A DNA stretch of 64,000 nucleotides from Saccopteryx bilineata (lineage: Eukaryota > Chordata > Mammalia > Chiroptera > Emballonuridae): assembly GCF_036850765.1 (NCBI RefSeq), contig NC_089493.1, positions 18,353,632 through 18,417,631 of the forward strand, read 5' to 3'. Positions 46,050-58,837 of this stretch are shown one piece after another. The notes below the pieces were generated by a model. It had not been told where the DNA came from. It worked only from the letters and a program-made list of their open reading frames with translations, and searched no databases. A program made the translations under genes and the position numbers. Numbering within the stretch: position 1 is the first letter of the stretch; every line of letters starts with the position of its first letter.

Positions 46050-46262
46050 AAGTTGGCTCCATGGGGGAGAGCATGCCTTGGCTAATGGAATTGGAATGTG
46101 AGTGATATCCACCAGCTTTCAGGATGGGCCAATCGTAGCACTGTTTGGTTGCTCCACTACCACCCACCATGAAAGCTGAAACACCCACTAATGGGCAGGA
46201 GGAACCAGGTTGACCAGCACTGCAAAAGTGGGTGGTTTTTATAAAAAGGTTTGCCATCACGG
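46050..46262 (-). mobile_element. hAT-related DNA transposon fragment
   Basis: 46141-46222 (TTTGGTTGCTCCACTACCAC, CACCATGAAAGCTGAAACAC, ACCAGGTTGACCAGCACTG) aligns with the right end of the hAT element at 27115-27465. 46223-46251 (CAAAAGTGGGTGG...TATAAAAAGG) aligns with the complement of that element's left end, and the unit ends TTTGCCATCACGG. So the two ends occur next to each other in an inverted arrangement. It is probably a different hAT family built from the same terminal modules. Left limit uncertain; no TSD established. Confidence 0.6.
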
Positions 46263-47905
46263 ACCTAGGGTATGATGAAGTCACAGATGGGAGGAGCCAG
46301 GGTCCTCAAATCATCATCGAACATCTGCACCGATACTTTATATGAGTGCAAAATGAACTTCTATTGTGTTAAGCCTCTGAAATGTCAACATTGTATTTAA
46401 GATCATTTAGCTGAACCAACTAAATGCATTGATTTAGTGAATGTACACTCCACATTGGCATTCTGATTCAAGTTTGTCACCTATAAGATGGAGACAAATA
46501 ATAAAAATGTGTGTCAAACAGTTAAAGTAAAAAGTTTAAAAAACACAAGAAACAAGCCATAAAATGATACGGTGGGAAGCGTATTTTCAGTAGACATAGA
46601 AGTAAAGACTAAAGTCATTGAAGACTGGGACTCAATCTGTTATTGGAGATTGGTTCAGATCTTGTCTGGAAGGCAGCAAATTGATTGACAACTAAGCCTA
46701 ATGATTGATTTCCCAGGCTTAATTGTGAATTATTTTTCTAGCAAAATTGAGTGATTTTCTTTTTATTTCCACATGGTGGATTGTTTGTGGTTTCCTTCCC
46801 ACAACTTTCATGCAGAATAATGGAAGACTAAGGTTGAAAGAAAAAGAAAGTCTTATGTCTGGTTAAGTGAAAAATCATATATGGAAATAAGAGTTGGCTT
46901 TAGCTGAAAAGAAATCTTGGAGAGGGAGAAATGACTACACCTCTCTAATATGTGCCAAATGAATAGAACATACAAAATGTAGCAGGAGCTGTATATGCAG
47001 AGGTGTGGATATGTGTACAGCCTTTGTTGAATGGAGCTCTTTCCAATTTCCCGTTTTAATAACTGTAAGTTGATTGTCTGTCATAGTTCCTGAATGCATA
47101 GTAGGAAAATCGTAGGTACTCAGTAAACTGGAGGAGAAAGTTTCTACTCCTTATTTATGTTTAGCTGACAACGTTGTAATCTTCGTTTTTATTTAAAAAA
47201 TAAAAAAGCACTGAAATGAAGACTAGTTCTAAGATGCTGCCTTGAAAGAATCTTGCATCTTAACTCTATGGTTAATCCTTTCTGTCTTCACCCACTTCTG
47301 TTACTTGGGTGTCCATTATTCTACCACATGTCTGCTGATTGCTTATAACAGGTTCTTTTAATGTTCTTCAGTTCTTAAGTCATTTTATCTTATACCACAC
47401 TTATGTAATTAGTCTATAGAATAGTTTCTTATTAATTAATTAATTTATTTATTCATTCATTCATTTATGCATTATTATGTCTAGGATTCTATGCTGCTTG
47501 CTTCAGCTAATCTGACAAATTATAGATTTTATGAGACTAACTTTTCATATTTGGCTACTTTAATTTCTGCCTTTATTTTCAGACAACACACAGAGGTTTA
47601 CCTAGTCCTTATCATTTTGTCCAGGATCTATTAATGGATACGTACCACCATGATATATGTTAGTTGCTAAGAAAAGAATTCCTTGTGTTGCGTTTGCAGG
47701 CTTTAAGAAGGAGGTGTTTGAAGACACAAGATAGACCCTTTTTATATCTGAAGTCATGAATGATCGAGTAGAGCGATTAACAAAAGTGATAAAGAAACTT
47801 CTACTTCATTACACAAGGTGTCCTCAGAGGGACATGGACTTTGTACTAAAAAATAATATGCTTTATTGTTAACTGAATATTCATTATGTGATGGCACTGT
47901 GGAAA
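46263..47905. other. Single-copy DNA without identified gene
   Basis: AT-rich with ATTA/ATTC tetranucleotide drift at 47432-47467. No gene. Confidence 0.4.
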
Positions 47906-47909
47906 TGCT

Positions 47910-48090
47910 CTATTTGAATTCTGTTTGTTCGCCACAATAACCCAAGAGGAGATGGTCTGTTATCCCTATTTTACAGATTAGAAACACCGAGGCAGAGTAG
48001 AGTCAGTCAGTTAGTAGTAGAACTGAGCTTCAGACCCAGGTCCGTCTGACTCCAGAGTCTCAGGTTATACTGATTTCCTTGCTGTAAAAC
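47910..48090 (-). repeat. MIR SINE, antisense
   Basis: CCACAATAACCCAAGAGGAG, CTATTTTACAGATTAGAAAC, ACCGAGGCAGAGTAG, AGTTAGTAGTAGAACTGAGC, TTCAGACCCAGGTCCGTCTG and ACTCCAGAGTCTCAGG: a nearly complete antisense MIR, the best of the antisense copies. Confidence 0.88.
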
Positions 48091-48109
48091 AGCTAATGTG
48101 TTTATGTTG

Positions 48110-48270
48110 TTTTACAATTTGCCAGGTACTTTTCTACCTATTCTTTAACTCAATCCACTTAGTAATTCTGTAATGAAAGCGCTATTGTTCTCTCTATAGC
48201 CAAGGGAATTGAGGGTCTGCTGAATGATTTACTAAGGTATCATTGCCTTGGATTGGAGATCAAGATTTAT
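48110..48270 (-). repeat. MIR-related fragment, antisense
   Basis: TTTACAATTTGCCAGGTACT, TCTTTAACTCAATCCACTTA and CTCTATAGCCAAGGGAATTG keep the MIR order in complement, but diverged. Confidence 0.5.
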
Positions 48271-50513
48271 ACTATCATGTCCTCATCTCTCTCCCTCTCA
48301 GTCCTGACTGCACAGGGAATTTCTAATCAAATCACATGCACACACATACATATATATTCCCTGTGGCCTTATTCAAATAAAAAATTCTTCATCATTACAT
48401 AAGTAGTGAATGCAAACACCAAGCTAATGAGATTTGAACTGAGAACAAACATCAGGGCAGCTATATATTCTGCTAAATAAAAGCAACACAGGGAATTACA
48501 AAAGGTCCCACCCAGGAACTTCAAAGGAAATATGCTGTCCTGATTAAGAGCTTTTCATGCAAACTTATCCAAAACAGAATGCCCGCTATGGGCATTTTCT
48601 ACACCACACTCAGGCATATCATTGCCCACTAATCAATCTGAGACATAAAAAAATATTATATATATATGTATATATATAATGGAAATTTCAGGTGTTAAAT
48701 TAGCCACCCTGGGGCACATCTACATAGTCCCTTGAATGCAGTAAAGAAAATATATGGAATGCGACAAAGAAAATTAATTAAAATAGGTAATAAAGACTGC
48801 TGAGTTCAAACAAATTGTGGGCCCTGGCACATACCAACTCTGTACCTGCAGGCCAGACTTCATGAAATCCAGACAAGTGAAAGCATGTTTTTATACTTTA
48901 ATGAGGAAAGAAGGTTGTCATGTTACTTAGTTATTCAGAAAGGCATAGTGACCACCTTGCATTTGAAACTTCTGAGAAAGAAAATTTATTGCAGTCTCAT
49001 AGCAATTTTTTTCAGCGACAGCAACAAAGTGCTCGATTTAATTCCATTGGGGAGTTGTCAATAAAATAAAAATAAAGTAAAAAAAAAAAGATTTTGCCAA
49101 TTGTCCAAAGAAAAAAGAACACAAGCTTTAGGATTAGTTGCAAGAGAGTTTTTTTATTTATTCATAAATTTTAATATTAGTCCGGGTTTCTATTTTATTT
49201 TTAGTTTCCTTTTGTTAATGCTATTTTAATATATTTTTTCTCATAATATTTCCATATCCATCTCTCAAAAATAGCCAGAGGTCTCTTCTCTGATTTTCTT
49301 TAGGTGGATACTCAAAAATGCTTTCTGTGGGACTTCTCCTTTTAGGTAAAAATCTACTACCTCTTTATCATTCACCTATAATCCTATACCATCATCATCA
49401 TTATTGTTATTATTATTATTATTTATAATATTCAGTGGCAAGGTGGTCAGCCAAACTCTATGGTTACCCTACAATTTCATTAATCTTTTTAATTTTAAAC
49501 TCTTCACAAGTTTTCATTAACCTGCTTGGGACCTGCCTGCCCTCTGTTTCTAAACTTCCTATTTAGATTCACTGACAGCCTTCTATCCGCAGTTTCTTTA
49601 ATTCTTTCAGGGGAGAAAATATCACTGAGCTGTCACTTTCAAGACAATTTCTGTACATGAGTAAAGTCAGATTTATATCGAGCAAAGTGACATGTTTGCA
49701 GAGTTAGCTCGACGAAAACCTCCATATAATTTATGGCATGTTATGTTTGGTGATAAACAGACATGTTAATTAAGCTTGAGGTTGAAGCTTTTGAAAACTT
49801 CTACTTGAATTGTATCCCCCACAACAAACAGAGCCCTGGATGAAAGGGGAGATAAATAATAGAACGGATTCTATACAGAGATATGGATAAAGATGCAGGC
49901 ATTTACCCTGTTGATGGGCCAAAAATAAAGTATCAAGAATGCCCCATCACCTTATGAAAAACATCTGTGGAAACCCTGTCTATAAAGATTTCTTATTCTT
50001 CCCTGAGGCAAAATTCATAGATTCTTTAAATCACAGGTAAAATAGTAATAGGAAATGAGGAGTAACTTTATTGATATAGAGCTTTTCCTAAGCATCTGCC
50101 ATGGAGTTTTGTCTTTGAACCCTTTGAAATGACCTCATCTGATACATTTATGACGTATTGTCACAGAGGAGTACCGTGGGCTAGGGAAGAAGAGTGGAAT
50201 GAACCTTGACCCATGCTTCTCAACAGTTCCTTGGCCCCCTGGCTGTCCCCACTGGCTTGTACCAGAGTCAGAAGAGGCAGGGGGCCCTCAGGACTGCTTG
50301 CTTCGCAACTTGTGTTTCTTGATGCAATACATACACAAAAGTCAAGATCTAAGACCTAATTTTAAGTAAGACTTTAACATTTTAAATATGAAAAGGCATG
50401 CAGAAATGTGAACATTCTGCTGTTCTGTGAGGCAAGGAGGGTATAATTTTTAAGTTTATAAATTTTGTTACAAATATCACTACAGTAAACACAAGCTTTT
50501 CCAGAAATCCTGG
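48271..50513. other. Single-copy DNA; candidate conserved block
   Basis: 48400-48640 has conserved-noncoding texture (GAGATTTGAACTGAGAAC, TTCATGCAAACTTATCC, CCGCTATGGGCATTTTC). Simple repeats: (TA)n at 48654-48677 and (TTA)n at 49398-49427. 50055-50190 may be a decayed MIR. No gene. Confidence 0.3.
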
Positions 50514-50903
50514 TGTGTTCATTTGCTAGAGCTTCCATAACAAGATACCAGAGGTTTAGTGGCTTAATAGAAATTTATTTACTCAGAGTTCTGAAAGCGA
50601 CTCTGAATTGAAGATGTCAGCAGGGTTGCTGTCTCTGAGGCCTCTGTGCTTGGTGTGTAGACAGCTGCCTGCTTTCTGACTTTATATAGTCTTTCCTTTT
50701 GTGAGTGCCCCCTAGTGGCTGTGTGTGTCCACATTTCCTCTTCTTATAAGGTCAGCAGTCAAACTGGAATAAGACCCAACTAACTGGCTTTATTTTAACT
50801 TAATCACCTCTTTGAAGACTGTCTCCAAATGCAGCCATATTCTAAACTACTGGGGGTTAGGGCTTCAACATAAGAACTTTAGGGTTACACAGTCCTGCAC
50901 ACA
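50514..50903 (+). mobile_element. ERVL-MaLR type LTR (MLT1-like), sense
   Basis: TGTGTTCATTTGCTAGAGCT, TCCATAACAAGATACCAGAG, GTGGCTTAATAGAAATTTAT, AAGATGTCAGCAGGGTTGC, TCCTCTTCTTATAAGGTCAG, AACTTAATCACCTCTTTGAA and GGGGGTTAGGGCTTCAACAT keep the order of an MLT1 LTR. A solo LTR; no internal viral sequence. It contains a CTCF-like core at 50704-50719 on the minus strand. Confidence 0.85.
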
Positions 50904-53900
50904 AACCCTGATACAGTAGGAATTAAAGCTCAGAGGAAAATTCATTATAATCAAATACAATGTCAGGTTTGTACAGAAAGTTTCTCATCTTGAAAAATGT
51001 TGTCAAAAAATATTTAGAACATGTTCAAGGCATAGTTGATGAGATATTGGTAAATAACAGTATATACCAATGTAGAGATGTGTTATTTTAGCTACCTAGG
51101 AAGTTTGAAAGTTGAGCTATATATTTTTTCATGGTTTAATTTAACCATGAAATAGTCAAGTGATTGCTGCTATTATTGATAGGTTGGAATTTGTTTGATT
51201 ATGTTGAGAGGACCAGAGTGTCAGAGACGTTGGGTTGAACAAGAACCTTCTTTAGAAGGAAGATATCTTGATCTCCTGTTCTGGCTGGCATTCTGCTGCT
51301 TACACATTTCCATGGGCAGCAAGGACTCCCACTCCTTGGGATCATTTTTGTGAAATGCTCAAAAATTATACTGATATTATGTTTAAGATACTCTACTATG
51401 TGTTACAAAAATAACTATTATATTGGGTATAAGACTATAGTCCTGGTTTCTGAAAATACCCATGTATGATTTGGGAATTCCTTTCTACTACTCTTGATAA
51501 TAGTCAGAAACTAAGACTTTTAATTCACCTGACACTTTGAGGCTGAATTGTGCAATAAGAGACACGCAAAGAAGTACATTGACCTGGAGGGTCATCTTTA
51601 ACTCCTCTTTTTCAAGCACATGCCTGGGGAGAAAACATAATTTCTATTAAGTCACACAGCATATATTTCTGCAAAAATGACTAATTTATTATTTTAAAGC
51701 AGCTAAAAAAGGCTTATTTGTGTGTTTCTCAGTGATGAAAGATGCTCTGTTTCTCTACAGCAGAGTTTATTAGGTTTATTATAATCAGTGCCACAGGAAT
51801 TGATGCAGTCAGTATATCTATGTGCACGAACATTGTGATCTGGCAGTATTGTTACTTAAGAATTCCCCAACATAAAGATGAAGGATCACCCAAGATAGCC
51901 ATCATGAGATTTTTTTTTCACTTTTTTATTAACACATCTCAATCTTTACCCATCTGTGATTCTTCTGAGCAATTTTCAACAAGAATTACAGAAAAAAATC
52001 AAGTGTATCTTGAAATCAAAGGAGTTTGAGAGCCTTCAAAGACTATGATAAACTTGAGAATTATTTTGGGAGCATTCAAAGATATGATATAAAATGCTGA
52101 TGAATTCTAAGATGATTTTAGACATGGTGGAGACCAACACTGCAAGAGAGTTAGAAATGATTAGTTCAAAAGGACTACACTAAACAATGCTTTTTAAAAA
52201 TAAGGGGTAGATATTAAATAGATGTTTATGTGAATCTGTGGTAATCTAAACATTGCTAGAATGTTCTGCATTGGAATTCTTTAAAATTGTATTTTTCACT
52301 ACTACTCTTTGTCCCCTAAGTGATTATTTCTAAAATGATAATTGGCTCATTAGGGAATAATAATTACCTATTAAATTAACAAAATATTAGGGTTTTAAGG
52401 ACTATAAGATATATGAAAATTTAGCATGTGCTTATTTAAATTACTAACTATATGGCCATACAGAGAATATATAGGGAAATCTACTTGAAATTCTTTTCTG
52501 TCTTTGTCATGAGAGGTAACTACTGTTAAGTTTGTAAATATGCATGTCAATATATGTAAACTGTATATCTCGTCACCTGTTTTCCTGTCTGGACATGACA
52601 AGGTTATAGTCAAAGTTTTATTAACTTACCAAACAATAAAAATTTAAATTAATATTTAACATCTTTGTTTTAGTCTTTCATGAAAATAGCAAGGGCCATT
52701 TATAAAACAAAAGAAAGTGTTTTAAATTATCTTTATTTTTTTTCAGGCTAACTCTCTACGCAGCTGATTCTATATCTCACTCAAATTCACACTCATGACT
52801 GTTTCCCAAATCCAGACTAAGCTAGAGCTCTTATCTCCCTCTTTCCCTCTTCAACACAGCTTTTTGTTAGCAGAGTAACAGTTTCTCTGTTTTCCTTCAA
52901 TGTTTCTTGGGTTTTTTTTTCATTTTATCTTTGTTACTGGAATTCTGTGTCTCAAAGGAGGATCAGAAAGCTGGCCAAGCATGCATAAATCTTTCTGTCT
53001 AGTGAGGGGGACACAGAGTACAAATACCCCAAACGAATCCATTGTTTCAAGTTTGCCACACTTTCTTCTTTGTATACTTATTGATATACATAATTTATCA
53101 TATATTTCTTTAAATTACAATTCTAACTTTGCATATTCACATTCTGTTTACACAAAAGAACTCACAAAAATGAGGTTCTTTGATTTAGAAATAAGTAATA
53201 AGTAATCATTTAATTTATTGAGGGATGATTGTCATCCTTAGGCTTAATTTTTCTAAAAGAAACAAGTTAAATTTGCAGTAACTGCTGTATCAGAAAATGG
53301 AAGCTTGAATATCAAGAGACAAAATCTTTAAATGAGAAAACCTTTGGGCACATTGCTCAGCTGATAAAATGAGTTTCTGATGAATACCCAGAAAACAGGA
53401 GTTGGAATTGAGCCAGATGTAGGATTTGCTAGCAAAAGGACGGTTGGGGGGAAAAAAAACAAGTTCTTTGTAGTGCAAGCACTGTGTTGTCTGGTTTGTT
53501 TAATTTTTGAAGTTGACACATCACACATTGCTGAACTGACAAGCTGAATGAACTTCAGTGTAGGGCAGAAACTACTAATAAGCCAGGGGCTCTGCCCTCA
53601 CTCATGAGTCATCAGTGGTAAGAAATCAATGTGGATCAGTTTGTCTGGAAGAATTTTCAAACTTGTCTGGACGTGGCGGACATGTTGTGAACAGTGCCAT
53701 GTCGTCTGAGAAACTTAAAACAATGTTATTTTAAAGCGATATGCCAAGAATTGAGATAATGCAGACATATATTCATATTTGGACAAAGTGACATCTTAAT
53801 GAGACCAAAGCAATATGTTTTAGAATATTGAAAGCCTTGAGACCTCATCACACAGAGCAGTCATTAGGAGCTGTTTAACTCCTACCCCAGAATGAGATCA

Positions 53901-55950
53901 CGTAGAGTTAAAACCATGTAAGACATCTGGTAGAGAATCACGGAAGGAGATAGGGTTGTATTCCTCAGTGCAACATTTCAGGTCACTGGAATATGACTTA
54001 GGTAAACTATAATTGAGTTAATACCGTGTTGATCGAAGGAAGAAAGGAAAGAAGGAAGGCAGGGAAGGAGGGAAGAAGGACGGAAGGAAAGTGAAGAGAA
54101 AGAAACAAGAGAGAAATTTATAAATAACCTTAAACTAAGCCCTAATGAAATAGATTGCTTTGTGTTGTCATGAGAAACAATGAATGCCTTTCCCTAGAAG
54201 GCAAATGAGCCCCAAGATAATGAAAACTACTCATGTGAATTAACATGAAATTTTCATTGTATAAATATATTCACAATACTTTAAGGAAGAGATTTACTCT
54301 TTTGTCTCATTTTCAATTATCTTGCTTTAGAAATTCTTCTGCTGATGAATCATATTGTCCATTTTTGGTATTCAGCCTTTATAAAAACATGAATGTGAGT
54401 CTTAGAAGATCATCAACAATAGTTATTAAGAACAAAGTAACCACAGAATTGAATCTTGCTAAAAACTACTGTGGGGAGTGGCGAAATGGATGTAGTCAAG
54501 AAGCCAACTCCAAGAAGCTTATGGACCTGTATTTATAGAGAGTAAAAGAAAGTAAAAGAAGCTCATTTACTGAAAAATGGGAGTGACTGTCCTAACATGA
54601 TTAACCAGTCTTGGAGTCCAGACTTCAAGGATGCAGTTAATATCTCTGTTAATAGGTTTTTATTTATTTATTTATTTTGATTGGTTCATGTTTGGAAACT
54701 ATTAATCAAGTATAAATTATGACAGATTATAATTAGAATTTGCATAACCATTAGCATTATTTAGATTGTACTATCACTAAGGGGTTTGTTAAACTTTTCA
54801 CACAGTTTTCTCATGTTGCATATAAGGCTTGTTCCAAACTCTTAAGCCTACTTCAAACTGATTTTTAAAGAGAATTTTTATGTATACCCTTTTATAAAGC
54901 ATAGTTTATCTAACTGTACAGATCTCTGCTAACAAACAATATAAGACACCAGAAGTTTATTAACTCAGCAATGATGCTAATCTAAGTTCTAAAACCCTGG
55001 TTATAACAAATGAATAAATTCAATGACAAATCACATGTGGTTTAGATTTCCTTCGTAGGAAATTTAATTTGGAGGTTATATTTTCCCTCTTTTGAAAATA
55101 TTTTTTGGTCCATGATCTCAATGATTATCTTTGTCAACTAGTCCCCACCAGCTCTTCACTTTCCAACAGCCCCAGATGTTCGTTTCGGAGCTGATGTGAT
55201 TGTGGGGAAGTTGGCAGCATCTCTGTCTTCTGGGTGATGTGAATGATACCAGGTAAGCCAACCAGCCCTTCCATTCTGCTGGTCACTATGTTAAAGTCAG
55301 GTGCAGGCATAAGATCTAAGCCAGATCAGTTGCATTAAATCTCTTCTTGACTGGTTGAGAATGAGGAAGCGGTAGCTCTAGGAAACCCTGCATCTGTCAT
55401 AAATTTGGGCTAGGATCCAGCCTTAGAAAAATATGACACTATAGAAAGCAATAGAGTAAAAGGACTGGGTTATTTGAGGATATCATTGCTCTGGCACTTT
55501 CACTTTCCACTGCCAAGGAATGGTGTGAATCAGGTTGTCTCATATCTACTTATAGTTAATGTCCACCAGTGATTAGCATAATACTATTATTTGTATTGGT
55601 AGTTTATTCTCAACTCATAATAAAGGGGTTCCAGCACACATCACAAACGTTTTAAATACAAAATAAAAGCTAGTGGCTGCGGAAACAAAAGTATAAATAT
55701 AAGGACAATCTATCACTGTGCATGTCTAAACAGAGGAGGTTGGTTGGACTTAAGCTAAGAGTTTGCACTGAAGGATGTTAAGACCCACTGCTAAATAGAT
55801 AGAAAATTGTCTTTATATACATGTTGACTTCTTGTTTATTTATTTCAACTGACTTTTTTTGTAGATTGAAGATAAAACTGTATTAAGGGAATAAAATATT
55901 TATAGTACCAGTGTCTTGTTTGTTCTTTCAGCTAAAATATAAGGTGCAGA
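50904..55950. other. 5-kb stretch without recognised gene or young repeat
   Basis: Single-copy or anciently diverged DNA. Small perfect palindrome TTTCATGGTT/AACCATGAAA at 51127-51152. Purine-rich GAAG repeat at 54040-54110. (TTTA)n at 54657-54680. 55130-55420 looks like an old repeat of unknown family. ORFs such as 52900-53205 and 54245-54538 lack domains. Confidence 0.35.
54036..54112 (+). repeat. Polypurine (GGAA/GAAG)n tract
   Basis: GAAGGAAGAAAGGAAAGAAG-type sequence for about 75 bp, almost pure purine on the plus strand; capable of triplex formation. Confidence 0.85.
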
Positions 55951-55963
55951 AAGACATAAATAT

Positions 55964-56279
55964 TGTTTTGTCTGTTTGTTTGTTTGTTTTAAGTGGGAAG
56001 AAGGGAGATTGTGAGACAGACTTCCGCATGTGCCCAACCAGGATTCATCCAGAAACCTCATCTAGGGCAAATGCTTGGACCAACCAAACTATCCTCAACA
56101 CCCTGGGCTGATGCTCGAACTAATTGAGCCACTCACTGTGAGAGGGGAAAAGAGAGAGAAGGAGGAGAAGAGAGTGCGAAGCAGATGGGTGCTTTTCCTG
56201 TTTTCCCTGGCTGAGGATGGAAACCAGGACATCCACATGTCAGATCAAAGCTTTATCCACTGAACAAACTGGCCAGGAC
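55964..56279 (-). repeat. Bat SINE, family A older variant, antisense
   Basis: TGTT run, GTGAGACAGACTTCCGCATG, TGCCCAACCAGGATTCATCC, GGGCTGATGCTCGAACTAAT, TGAGCCACTCACTGTGAGAG and a decayed head ending AACTGGCCAGGAC. Perfect 13-bp TSD AAGACATAAATAT at 55951-55963 and 56280-56292. Same variant as 34024-34354. Confidence 0.9.
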
Positions 56280-56294
56280 AAGACATAAATATAT

Positions 56295-56615
56295 TTAGGC
56301 ATTTACCTATTGTATTCCTGAAACTAGTTCAGTCCCTAACATTGACTAAATATCTAGTTTAACTAAATAATTGAGTTTTCATTTAGTGCCACATTACATA
56401 GAAAAAATATTGTTTCTGATAAAATATATACCATGGATATTTTGAAGTAATGTGATGGTAAAGTATCATTGTTCTTTCTTTCTCTTCTAAGTGATATCCA
56501 CCATTATTATATTTTAACAAAGTATTCACTTGATGGGGACTGCGCACAACAATGACTAAGTCATAGATAGATAGATACTTAGATGATAGACAGTTAGATA
56601 GATAGATTTAGAGAT
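56295..56615. other. No identified gene; (GATA)n near the right end
   Basis: AT-rich DNA with GATAGATAGATA units at 56563-56608. Confidence 0.5.
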
Positions 56616-56624
56616 ATTATGATG

Positions 56625-57085
56625 ATGAATTTTATAAGTCAACCAGCCACAGGGAGCTCAGATATTTGGTTAAACATTATTCTGGGTAAGCTTTGAGAGA
56701 GTTTCTGGGTGAGATTAGTATTTAAATTAGTAGACTGAGTAAAAAGCAGATGGCCTTTCCAAATGCATTAGGTTTTATTAAATCCATTGAAAACCATAAT
56801 AAAACAAAAAGACTGAGTAAGAAAGAATTCGCTCTCTCTATGCCTATCTTCAAGCTGGAATATTGGTTTTCAGTCTTTGTACTCAAGCTGCAACTTTCAA
56901 CGTCAAGTATAAACTCTCTTGGACTGGCATCAGAACTGTGCCTTCAGCTCTCAGACTCCACCTTGCTGACTACAGACCTTGCAACTTGTCTGCCTTCATA
57001 GTCACATGAGCCAGTTTCTTATAATACATTTCTTTACATATGTGTATCTATATTATTAATAAGGAATCTCTAGAGAATTTAAATT
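56625..57085 (-). mobile_element. ERVL LTR (MLT2-like), antisense
   Basis: The plus strand reads ATTTTATAAGTCAACCAGCC, AGATATTTGGTTAAACATTA, TTCTGGGTAAGCTTTGAGAG, AGTAGACTGAGTAAAAAGCA, TTGCTGACTACAGACCTTGC and CTATATTATTAATAAGGAATCTCTAGAGAA (in two pieces); this is the complement of an MLT2-type LTR. Solo LTR; the 83-codon frame inside is an artefact. Confidence 0.65.
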
Positions 57086-58540
57086 AATATAAATAAACAT
57101 ATGAATACATAAACAAATTCATAATTAATAAAATAATATAATAGACGATAATATTAATACTGAAGAGATAAAGTAATGAAGGAGCTAGAGGCATACATAT
57201 ATTGCTGTAAGCAAAAATATTTCTATTTTATTTCTAATATCTACTGTTTTTGCTGTATTTGTTAGTATACATTTCATTAACTTATTCATTTATTTGGACA
57301 TTAATTTATTCAACAATCACCTATCTTTGATTCTCCCATGCCATAGGTTAAAGGCATTTGATTAATAAGACACCCACAAAAAGGTAGTAATTTACCTGCA
57401 GTCACAGAAAACACAAACACAAGCAATGAAATACTCCATACTAGGATTAGGTTCCATGTGCCCTGGGAGAAAAGGAATGGTGGCTAAACCAGGCTGATGA
57501 ATTATTGAGACTCATGGGTTTTCCAAATTTTTCTATAATATCTTCTTTCTTCTTTCCATACATCTGAAGAGAAAGACAGAGTACATAGCACCTGTTTTAA
57601 AATTACAGTGGTTTTGCTTCTATTTCTAACTCTTAAGCTGCTCTCTGAGTTTGCTGCACCTACTTTGTAATAAGCAGGCAAATGTGAAGAACATGCCACC
57701 ACATTAAAAAGTTTTATTCCCACAAATCAGAAGACACTGACCTCTTGCTTGAAATCTGCTCTGTGTCGTGATCTTTGCACCCAGGCTCTTGAATCCTAGC
57801 CCTTCGGGGTGGAAATGTCTGCACAATTCACTGAGGCTTTAGGCAGGGTTATGTTGGTCTAGCAGTTAAATAGTTATGTTAGAAATAAAAAAGTATTTAA
57901 TGGTTTATTGGAAAGTCAATGGCATAATGTGTGAGGTGCCTCTTTAACAGTATACTAGAAGTGTCAGAATTCCCTGCAATTTTCCACACATAAAAATGGC
58001 ATAATATCCTACAGGTGTCAGCCATTTATTTCCACTTGCTCTGCTCATTAGTAAAATATTTCAATATATAGTCTTCTATATATTAATCTGGCATGTCCTA
58101 ATGAATAGCAAAGCTAAGCAAACAGCTATGTAAGTTTGAAAAATATATACATTAAGCACTAAAAACTTAATAACAATTTATCTCAAGTAATCCTATAAGT
58201 TTTGGTCACTTCCTACAACACCAACTCACTGTGTTGATTATTGCACTGTTTGTTGTCGAATGTAAATTATTTGTGTAAGATCCGCAAGTCCCTGGTAAAT
58301 AAATTCTCTTGGGCTCACTGCCAAAATAAAAAAGATTGCCTAAAGGTAATCTAAATCCCTTTAAGAATAAGACCGTTATTTATTATTTTAGTGGCAATTA
58401 ATTTCCAGTTGATGTGTAGTTACTATGATGGTGGACATAGTCCATGCAGTTTCCCAAATACACACTGCACACAAAGCTCCCCAACAATGTGCTCTGACTT
58501 ATAAAGTTTTCCATAATTCAAAGGCAGATTTTCTATTTTT
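57086..58540. other. Single-copy DNA without identified gene
   Basis: AT-rich with a minus-strand frame at 57502-57723 of no recognisable content. No assignable repeats. Confidence 0.4.
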
Positions 58541-58555
58541 TAAAGAAATAAACAC

Positions 58556-58776
58556 GACCTGTGGTGGCTGGCGCAGTGGATAAAGCGTCGACCTGGAAAT
58601 GCTGAGGTCGCCGGTTCGAAACCCTGAGCTTGCCTGGTCAAGGCACATATGGGAGTTGATGCTTCCAGCTCCTCCCCCCTGTCTCTCTCTCCTCTCTGTC
58701 TCTCTCTGTCTCTATCTCTCTCCTATCTAAAATGAATAAATAAAAATAAAAAATAAAAAAGTTAGATTAAAAAAAA
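58556..58776 (+). repeat. Bat tRNA-derived SINE, family C, sense, young
   Basis: Head GACCTGTGGTGGCTGGCGCA with a 3-base insertion relative to 32371, GTGGATAAAGCGTCGACCTG, perfect B box GGTTCGAAACC, CTTGCCTGGTCAAGGCACAT, pyrimidine tract, then an (ATAAA)-rich tail. Perfect 15-bp TSD TAAAGAAATAAACAC at 58541-58555 and 58777-58791. Intact CpGs suggest recent insertion. Confidence 0.95.
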
Positions 58777-58837
58777 TAAAGAAATAAACACATGGTTAAT
58801 TGTAAAGCAAATATGTTCCTTGACATTTCCATATTTA

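Noticed and set aside
48654..48677. (TA)n tract as a DNA transposon target or origin
   Set aside because: Plain dinucleotide repeat with no TIRs or flanking element.
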